Below, one piece after another: positions 1 to 9,688 of a stretch of 9,688 nt of DNA (position 1 is its first letter; each line of letters begins with the position of its first letter). The stretch comes from Ignavibacteria bacterium (lineage in GTDB: Bacteria; Bacteroidota; Ignavibacteria; Tepidaquicellales; OLB5): NCBI GenBank assembly GCA_026417195.1, contig JAOADS010000075.1:1-9688 (forward strand), read 5' to 3'. A program made the position numbers and the translations under genes. The notes beneath the pieces are model-generated. The model saw nothing but the letters and a program-made list of their open reading frames with translations, did no database searches and had not been told where the DNA came from.

Positions 1-197
1 CCGCTTAAGATACTTATACCTATGGCATCTGCATCTTCCTGTAAGGCAGCCTCAACTATACTTTCAGGTGTTTGTCTTAATCCAAGATAAATCACCTCAA
101 AACCTGCATCTCTGAATGCTGATGCAATGACTTTAGCACCCCTGTCGTGACCATCAAGGCCAGCCTTTGCTATTATTACTCTGATTTTTCTTTCCAT
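1..197 (-). CDS. Cobalamin-binding subunit of a methylmalonyl-CoA-mutase-type enzyme (partial, N-terminal 65 aa)
   Basis: The frame runs from an ATG at 197 off the left edge. The visible protein begins MERKIRVIIAKAGLDGHDRG and continues through GLRQTPESIVEAA to GISILSG. It carries the B12-binding signature DxHxxG (D15, H17, G20), where the His is the lower axial cobalt ligand in this family, and the second SxL motif (S62-L64). These match the C-terminal Rossmann-like domain of methylmalonyl-CoA mutase and its stand-alone small subunits. An in-frame stop (TAA at 218..216) lies only seven codons upstream, so no substrate-binding barrel is fused at the N-terminus. This is therefore probably a separate small subunit of about 130-140 residues that needs a partner catalytic subunit encoded elsewhere. 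It would act in the cytoplasm in propionyl-CoA/succinyl-CoA interconversion or a related acyl-CoA isomerisation; the exact substrate cannot be told. It starts 5 nt after the stop of the flippase-like gene and is likely co-transcribed with it. Confidence 0.9.
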   Translation of the reverse strand, partial: MERKIRVIIAKAGLDGHDRGAKVIASAFRDAGFEVIYLGLRQTPESIVEAALQEDADAIGISILS

Positions 198-3100
198 TTC
201 TCTTATTCTGTGATATTATCCGATAATTTCCTATGAGTTATTTTCTGGTAAGCAAATACGGCAAATATTCCCACAACAACTGCAAACCATAAAGTAGCTG
301 TACGTATAATTAAAGTTGAAGCTACAGCAACACTTTTAGGCAAAGAAACTAACATAAGTAATCCGGTCATACTCGCATCTGTAACTCCTAACCCGCCGGG
401 AAGCATAGTTGCAGCACCTGCAAGTGTTGAAAATCCATATACGAAAGTAGCTACAAAAATATTAATATGTATGAAGTTTTCAATTCCAAAACTGTTCACA
501 ATAAGCCAGAAACTTAAACATTCAAAAGCCCAGGCTATTAAGCTTAAAAAAACAGTAACCAGCAGTTCCTTAAACCTTACCATCTGATAAATGCTGTCAT
601 ATGCTAAATGTAATCTTGTGGAAAACCTTGATAGAAATTTTATCCTTTCTAACAGACCTAATATACTATGAGATATTTTCGGAGAACTGATAATAAGAAT
701 TAACGATATAAAAAAAATCCCAAATCCAACTATTAATTCTGTGCCGTAACCTAACATAAGACCACCTGTAATACTGAGTAAAACCAGCGATAAAAAATCA
801 GTAATTCTCTCTGCTAAAACTATCGGAGCACTTTTGCTTATAGGTGTTCCGTTATACTCTTTTAGCAAATACGATTTGAAAACTTCTCCAACCTTACCCG
901 GCGTAACACTCATAATAAATGAAGAAAGAAAAATTATAAAACTCATTTTCCTGTTAATAACTATGCCCAGAACATTAGTATAGTATTCCCACTTGAAAAA
1001 CCTTGCTATATAGTTACAAAAAGAAAGTAACAGAATTATCGGAAATATATACCAGCTATATGATGCAAATGCCTCTTTCAAATCTTCTAAACTTGCAAAA
1101 ATAGACAAACCGAGAAAAACCAGAGCTCCGAAAATTACTGAATAAATTATTTTCCGTTTATACTTTGAAAACATTTACAGATCCAGTAGTTTCTTCAGTT
1201 CAGAATATGTTCTGCTTACCGGCAATCCGACAACATTAAAGTAATCACCTGTAATTTTTTCAACAAAAGTAGCACCGAAATCGTCCTGAATACCGTATGC
1301 TCCAGCTTTATCCATTGGGGAACCTGAATCTATATAAGAGGTGATATCTCTTTCTTCCAGTTTCCTGAATCTAACCCTTGTTACTTCATAAAATAAACTC
1401 ATACATTTACTCTCACTGTAAATAGCCACACCGGTGTAAACTTTATGTTCTTTGTTACTTAATTGTTTCAGGATCATAAAAGCCTCTTCCTTAGAAGAGG
1501 GCTTGACAAAAATCTTATTATTCATTGATACCACAGTATCTGCACCTATCACCAATCCTTTATATGTTTGCGAAGCTTTCATAGCTTTAAGCTTAGCCAG
1601 GTTCATTACAACAGAGGAAATTCTCCGGATATTATGTGGTATGTCTTCATTTATTTTTTGAGGTTTAACAATTAGCTTCAGTCCAAGATGACGGCATATT
1701 AAACGCATCAGGATCTTCCTTCTTGGTGAACGAGATGCCAATATGATACTTCTGGATTTTATTTTACTTAAAAATTACTTAAAGAGTGGTAAAATTATTG
1801 CAGTAAGATGGGATTTAGTTAATTAATTTCACAAACTTAAATATTTTTTAAGAAATTTGGAAGTCTATTTATTATTTCATCACTGTTTAGCTTTTCCCTT
1901 TGTCCATTTTTACGAAACTTCACCTCAATTTCATTATTCTGAAGGTTTTTTTCGCTAACTATAATATGCAAGGGAATACCTATAAGATCTGCATCTTTGA
2001 ATTTTACTCCCGGGGAAACATCTTCCCTGTCATCATAGAGAACTTCGTAACCACCAGACAGTAACTCTGAATAGACCCTGTCAGACTCAGCTTTGACCTT
2101 TTCGGAACGTGGATTGACAGAAATCAGATTTATCAGAAAAGGTGAAATTTCTCCGCTCCATGTTATGCCATCTTTATCATGATTTTGCTCTATGAAAGCT
2201 GCCGCAATTCTTTCAATTCCGATACCGTAACTTCCCATTATAAGCGGATGCTGCTCTCCTTTTTCATCAAGGAAATATGCTCCCAGTCTTTCAGCAAATA
2301 CAGTTCCGAGTTTAAAGATATGACCTACTTCTATTGCCCTGGATTCACGTAATGTGGATTTTCCGTCAATTGTTTTTTCTCCATGCTTAACGACCCTTAT
2401 ATCTTCATATCTTATACCATCGACGTCTCTTTTCAAATCGATATTCCTGATATGATAATCGTTTTCATTTGCACCGCTTATAAGTTCATCTGCATCCTTA
2501 AGTCTTATGTCTGCAGTTATAATAACGTCAGATGACTTTAGACCTAAAGGGCCTATTGAACCGGCATCTGCCCCCGTGATTGACTTTAACTCGTCTGGAT
2601 GAGCTGGCCTGATGTTAGGAAAAATATTAAAAAGCTTTGCTTCATTAACTTCATCATCTCCGCAAACAAGTGTAAGAACATATTTTTCTTTCTCAGCTTC
2701 ACCTGAGGGAGGTACTACAAACATTCTTGACTTTGCTAACCTTGACTTATCAGTTATCCCCAGAAATTCTGCTAATTCTTCAATTGATTTAACGCCCGGA
2801 GTATGGAATTTTTCATGCATTAGGTTACTTCCAACTCTTGCAACATGTACAGATTCTGATACAGCAACTTCTATGTTTGCAGCATAACTTCCATCCTCAG
2901 AAATCATAACCATATCTTCACCAAACTGAGATTCAACCATAAACTCCTCAGATTCATTTCCTCCCATTCCTCCGTTAAAGGCTGTTACTGAAAAAAATTT
3001 CAAACCACACCTTGTAAAAATTCTTATGTATGCCTCCCGTTGCAGGTTATAGGAACGATCCAGTCCTTCCCATGACGAATCAAATGAATAGGCATCCTTC

Positions 3101-6100
3101 ATTGTAAATTGTCTGGCTCTCAATACTCCGCCTCTTGGTCTTGGTTCATTTCTGAATTTCGTTTGTATCTGATACCACATCTGAGGTAGATTCCTGTATG
3201 AAACAAGGCTTGGCTTTGCAATTGAGGTAAAAACTTCCTCATGTGTAGGTGCAAGGACAAGTTCTCTGTTTTTTATTCTGAAAATATCATCACCGTAAAA
3301 ATCAAGTCTTCCGCTTTCCTGCCAAAGCTCATTTGGAGAAAGTGCAGGCAGAAGAAATTCATTGCAACCTATTCTGTTCATTTCTTCTCTAACAATTCCC
3401 TCTATCTTCCTGAATACTCTTAATCCCAAAGGCAAGTATGAATAAACACCGGCCGTGAGCTGTTTGATCATACCGGCCCTCAACATAAGAACATGTGAGG
3501 GAATTACAGCATCAGATGGAGTTTCCTTCAGTGTAGGTATGAAAAAATTACTTAATTTCATCAAACAAATATAGAATTACTTCATTTCCCGTTCAATGTT
3601 ATAAATCAGGGTTTAGTAATACAATTTGTAAATCAGTCTGACATTAATGCCTTGTTCCGGATATATTGATTTTATCCTTGAAAGGTGATTTCTGTATATA
3701 CGATTTGTCAGGTTATCTATGTTAAGGGAAATATTATGTATAATCTTACCTGTATAGAACGAATACTGTGAGAACAGGTTTGTTGTTAAATAACCAGCCG
3801 TAGAGCTTTCAGAATCGTCAACTCTTTTCTGAGATGATACTGCTTCAAATGATATACCGATTAAATAATTATTAAGGCTATATCCGGTAGTAATATTAAT
3901 TCTCCCCGGAGGCATCTGAGGAAGAGGCCCGTAATTTATAATATCCCCGAAAGATAAATTAAACATACCATTCAGAAAGAAATTATCTGTAATTTTAATT
4001 TCTGAATGGGCTTCCAAACCGTAAATTCTGGCTTTTACCCCCTGTGTCTGATAAACAGGTAGTAATGTAGCGTAATTTATCATTCCGGTATTTCTGTGAA
4101 TAATGTAATAAGGCAGATAGTTATAAAATACGCTTAACATGGAATAAAACTTTCCAGACTTATAATTTACAAAAGCTTCACTTCCGTATCCTCTTTCATA
4201 TTCAAGATCTGGCTTTCCTATTTCATACGAATACGCAGCAAGGTGAGGACCGTCTGAATATAGTTCTTCTATTGTAGGTACACGGGAAAAATGACTTAAT
4301 ATAAACCCTGCGTTAAATCCCTTACTGATTTTCCTTACACCTGATATTGAAAGTGAAAACGTATTGAAAATCCTGGTGTATATGGTGTCAAGATTAACAA
4401 ACTCTATCACCTTTTCAGGTTTTATTTTATTATAATCATATCTGATTGCAAATCCAAACTGCCATTTCATCAGATTTATTTCCTCATTTATGTAAAAAGC
4501 AAGATTCTTCGAAATCGACGGAGGACTAAATACGAATCCACCTATGTTAAAATTTCTCAGCTCACCGGACATTCCGATAATTCCTTTGCTTAAAGGACTT
4601 AATTTATTATGAAATAAATTAACATAACCAAGCCAGTTTATAACCTTAAATTCTGCACCTATTATATCATTTTTTTCAAACTCAGTATGTCTGTAATATA
4701 CCCTTGAAAATTCAGCATCAATGTGATCCAGAAGAGTAAAATGAAAATTATAATGAAGTTTGAAATTATACTGTCTTCGCAGCATTTCTATCTTCACCCC
4801 TTCTGGATGAGCACCTACAAAACCTCCCGGTATTCCATATGCAGTATTAAACTCCCTTAATGATAGCCCCGTAAATCCCCAGTTGTTTATAAAACTTAAG
4901 CCGGTGCTGAAGTTATATGTTTCAGAAAAAGAGTTCTTCAATTTACCTTCCGGTGTTGACTGGTCAGAGGTTTTCCTGTAAGTCCCTTCTCCGCGTAATG
5001 CAAATTTAGAATAAGGTATCTCCGCCACAGTTGAAAAAAGAAATCCTTTATTAGAAGATTCACCGAAAAAACCGGATTTTACTGTTAATCCGGAAGGAAG
5101 ATTCTGCGGGATTTCATTTCTTACAACATTTATCACGCCTCCTATAGTGACAGGTGATTTGATGACTGATTCAGGTCCCCGCAGTATCTCCACTCTTTCA
5201 ATTGTAAACGGCTCGACAGTAACAGAGTGATCGGGCGAAGTCGAGGATAAGTCTGCAGTTTTAATACCGTCTTCTGATAAAATTATCCTGTCTCCGGAAA
5301 GACCTCTGAAAACAGGTCTGGAAGGTGCAGGTCCCATAGATCTGATTGATATACCAGCTTCACTTTTCAAAGTCATTGCTAAGGTTTGTCCCAAACTCTT
5401 CTGAAGTTCCTTATCCTTAAGTGTGTATGAAAGTTCCAGCATATTTTCAAATTCAGTCTTGGGGTGATCATCTGTAACGACAATAACAGGTGTTCTGTAT
5501 CCGGTAAAAAACATATTAATCAGTAAATTTATAACGGTATCATTAAGATTTACCTTAAGAGTTAAAGGTTTGTATAAAGGCAAAGAAAACTGTAAATTAT
5601 AAATCCCATATTCAATGTTTTCAAAAATAAATTTGCCTTCCTCATCAGTGAACACCTCAAGTTTCTTTTCCGGAATAATAACACGAACACCCCGAAGTGG
5701 CTCTGATGACTCTCCGTCCAATACAACTCCCTTTACTGTTCCTCCAGCGATAAGATTAAAAAACATACCTCCTATAATCAACAGGAGGTATGTTTTAAAT
5801 AGTTTTATCATCACGGAATCACTCTTATTCTTATGGGCAGTGTTGTAAAATCAGAATGTCCCTGATGAAGAACCTTAATGGTGAGAGTGGTTTCACCAAC
5901 AGATAAGCCTGCTATATGAAATGCCCAGAGTTCATCACTGTATGCACTTGCTACTGAAGTGTTTCCAACTTCAAGACCCAGTGAATAGCCAGACATCGGA
6001 GGCTGAACCTCATTTCTGTTAACATCAAGGAACCTGATATCCAGATGAGCTGAGGTATCGTTCACTGCTACAAATAAAGAGTCTTTACCTAAAAGAAAGT

Positions 6101-9100
6101 TTCCGTTATGATAATATACAAGCGTATCAGGTAAACCCTCAGGCTGAATATATAGACCTCTTGGCTGAAAATGAACACCGGGCGATATTATATTGTCTTC
6201 CCCACAGGAAGTAAGAAATATTGCAAATAACAGAAAAATAAGATAAGCAGTATGTAACTGCCTTATACGAGCAGACATGATAATTCCTTTCTTTTAAAAT
6301 TTTTTTGATTAAGTCCGGAAAGAAATTATACTGCGGGAGGTGCTCTTGGAGAATTTAGCTCAGTTAATGAAAATAATAAACTGAAGACTGAAAAGTCTGT
6401 TAATCTGTAAATTGTAAGAGGGAAATAAAAAGAGAAATCATTTACCGTTATGACTGACTTAGCAGAAGAATTAACAAGTACACAGATAATACATTGTTTC
6501 TCCCCGGAATCATCGTGATGATGATACAGTAAAGATGAATTAAGGGAAATAAGGGAAGTGATTAAACAAGCTGTTATTATTTTAGATAAAACCTTCTTCA
6601 AAGTAAACTTAAAATGCCTTTATTTAATAAATCATACAAGGGTAAATTCCCGGTAGACCGAATAATCAGGATTTAAGTTCCCCAAGCCTTAGTTTAAGTT
6701 TATCAAGTTTTTCCTTCTGATCTGCGAGTTTTTTTCTCTCAGATTCAACTATATGATGAGGTGCTCTGGTAATAAAATTCTCGTTCTGAAGTTTCCTCTC
6801 CAGCTTTCTTACAAAATCTGTTAGATCTGATATCTCAGACTCTAGCCTGTCTTTCTCAATGGCTGAATCAAAATTAACCGGTTTCTCCAGATATATTTCA
6901 AAATCACCTGTTATGGAAACGAACCAGCCTGAAGGTTTTCTGAAATCAGAGGTAAATTCAACTGAATAAATTTTTACAAGGTTTTTTATCAAACTTTCAG
7001 AAGATTTCAGAAATTCCAGATCTAAGGGTGATTTACAGAATATTAATGCATTTCCTTCCCCGCTTTTGTATGAGGCTTCCTTTTTCATTCTCCGTAATTC
7101 AGATACTACAAGCTGAAGTCTGGTGAAAACTGCCTCCGTCTGATTCAAAACTTTCATTTGATCAGCCTCAGGAATCGGTGAAATGCATATCAGTTTCTCA
7201 TCTGTGTCCTTTCTGAAATATTTCCAGAGTTCCTCTGTGATGAAAGGCATAACCGGATGGAGGAGCTTTAAAACATTTTTAAATATTTCTGATGCGAAAT
7301 TGTAAATTTCAGCTGCTTGATCAGGGTCCCTGATTGCCCGTATCTTCACAATCTCAATATACCAGTCACAGAAATCCCCCCATATAAAATCATACAATCC
7401 TTTAGAAGCTTCATTTATTCTGTAGTTCTCAAGAGCTCTGAAATAATCAATACATGTGGAATTAAACCTGCTTACTATCCATTCATCAGATATATCAGGC
7501 TTAAATTCTTTATGATCAGAAATCTCTTTCTTATTAATCAATAAAAATCTTGCAGCATTCCATATCTTATTTGCAAAATTTCTTCCTATTTCACATTTAT
7601 CTGCTGAGAAATATACATCAGTCCCCTGCGGAGCGAGATAAACCAGAGTAAACCTTAAGGCATCAGCACCGAATTTATCAATAACGTCAATTACGTCCGG
7701 AGAATTACCGAGGGACTTACTTAATTTCCTTCCTTTATCATCTCTTATTATGTTATGGAAATAAACATCTCTGAAAGGAACTTTACCTGTAAACTCAATT
7801 GATGCCATTATCATTCTGGCAACCCAGAAAAATATAATGTCCGGACCGGTTGAAAGTAAATCAGTAGGAAAATATCTTTTGAAATCATTTGTCTCATCAG
7901 GCCAGCCTAATGTGGAAAAAGGCCAGAGCCATGATGAAAACCATGTATCCAGAACATCCGGATCCTGTTCCCAGTTCTCCAAATCAGAAGGAGGCTCAGT
8001 ATCACAATAGATATCACCAGTTGACCTGTGATACCAAACCGGAATCTGATGACCCCACCACAACTGACGAGAAATACACCAGTCTTTTATATTCCTCATC
8101 CAGTGTTCATATGTTTTAATCCATCTCTCTGGATGAAATCTGACCTCACCAGACAAAACTGCATTTAGCGCCGGCTCAGAAAGTTCCTTCATTTTAACAA
8201 ACCACTGATCAGATAAATAAGGCTCTATCTGACTTCCTCCCCTTTCACTGAAACCTACGTTGTGAACATAATCTTCAACCTTTTCAAGCAAACCGGATGT
8301 TTCTAATTCTTTTACTATCACTTCCCTTGCCTCAAACCTGTCTAAACCGGAAAACCTTCCTGCTTCACTGTTCATTTTACCTGAGTGATCTATTACCTGA
8401 ACAGTTTCCAAATTATACTTCTGACCAAGTTCGAAATCGTTTGCATCATGAGCCGGAGTTACCTTAAGTGCACCGGTACCGAATTCCATATCAACATATT
8501 CATCTGCTATTATCGGAATAGTTCTATGCATAAGAGGAAGTAATACCTTCCTCCCAATAAAATTTCCGTACCTTTCGTCATTTGGATTAACTGCAACAGC
8601 TGTATCTCCCAGCATAGTTTCCGGCCTGGTCGTAGCAATAACTATATGTTCCTGCTCATTACCGACAACAGGATATTTTATATAGTAAAGCTTTCCTTTC
8701 TTTTCTTTGTAGATTACTTCCTCATCCGAAAGTGCTGTCTGCTGAACCGGATCCCAGTTTATTATTCGTTTACCTCTGTATATAAGACCCTTGCGGTAAA
8801 GATCAACGAAAACCTTCCTGACTGCACGCGACAGCCCTTCATCTAAAGTGAAACGTTCCCTGCTCCAGTCAACAGAAGCTCCCATCCTTTTAAGCTGATT
8901 TCTTATGTTTGCATGATATTCCTCTTTCCACTCCCAGACTTTTTCAATAAACCTCTCTCTTCCAAGATCATATTTCGTGAGATTCTGTTCTTTTAATCTC
9001 TTCTCAACCACAGTTTGCGTAGCAATTCCTGCGTGGTCTGCGCCGGGCAGCCATAAAACATTATATCCCTGCATCCTCTTTAATCTTGCATAAATATCCT

Positions 9101-9688
9101 GAATTGTGTTATTCAGGACATGTCCTATGGTAAGATTACCTGTAACATTCGGTGGAGGAATAGCAATTGAGAATTTAGGTTTCGTGCTTACTTCAACAGG
9201 TGAAAAATAATTTCCACTTTCCCATAACTTCAGAATTTCATTTTCAACTGAAGACGGGTCATATTTACCTGATATCAAACTGCCTCACTCCTTTTATTTC
9301 TGTTAATTAATTCATATGCAAGCTCAAGATATGCCATTGAAACGTTGGAATTGACGTTGTAAAGTATTACTGGTTTACCATAGAAAGTAGATTCACTTAC
9401 TATGTGATTTCGCGGTATGGTCGTCTTGAAAAGATATTTATTGTAACGCAGTTTCAGTTCTCTTTCAGAGATCTCCGTAACCTTTGTGTTTGATTCATAC
9501 ATCGTCATAACTATACCTTCAACGTACAAGGAAGGATTGGCGACTTCTTTTATATGGTCAATATATTTAAAAAGTTTTGCTATGGCTTCAAGTGAGAAAT
9601 GCCCGCTCCTGACCGGCATTATAACTGAATTTGAAGCAGTTAAGGCATTGGCAACAATTCCCCTGAATGACGGAGGACAGTCTATTAT

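Overview
The window is a compact, AT-rich bacterial chromosome segment. All nine recognisable protein genes lie on the minus strand, so transcription runs from high to low coordinates. No tRNA, rRNA, CRISPR array, insertion sequence or integrase is visible. Two tRNA synthetases, a Maf pyrophosphatase and a ParA-family ATPase mark it as core chromosome. A SusC-style outer-membrane receptor (carboxypeptidase-regulatory-like domain, plug, barrel) and a lipoprotein show a diderm cell. Together with the AT-rich, weakly Shine-Dalgarno style, this suggests a Bacteroidota/Ignavibacteria-like (FCB group) organism. That placement is inference, not a marker-gene result.

In transcription order: (1) the C-terminal 137 residues of a ParA/Soj-type ATPase (9275-9688, cut by the window edge); (2) valS, overlapping parA by 4 nt and starting with TTG behind a clear AAAGGAG site; (3) a three-gene envelope cassette: a 91-residue exported protein with HHHDD, CxxC and a C-terminal PRAPPA motif, a 155-residue lipoprotein with an HxxHxDF motif, and a TonB-dependent receptor whose plug and C-terminus resemble ZnuD; (4) proS, bacterial type with the inserted editing domain; (5) maf; (6) a flippase-like integral membrane protein (LPG synthase TM family); (7) the first 65 residues of a stand-alone cobalamin-binding subunit of a methylmalonyl-CoA-mutase-type enzyme, cut by the left edge.

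Neighbours are tightly packed: parA/valS overlap by 4 nt, lipoprotein/receptor by 1 nt (TGATG), maf/flippase abut, and flippase/B12 protein are 5 nt apart. The longest non-coding stretch is about 95 nt. The envelope cassette is the accessory part. I read it as a metal or metal-complex acquisition module placed between two housekeeping genes.

The most unusual signals are: a perfect 14-bp inverted repeat inside the receptor's signal-peptide codons, which pairs an AGGAGGU next to an in-frame AUG with a CCUCCU; the metal-ligand-rich cassette whose receptor appears to lack the His-rich loop of classical ZnuD; and a maf gene whose conserved first strand is encoded upstream of any ATG, GTG or TTG start.
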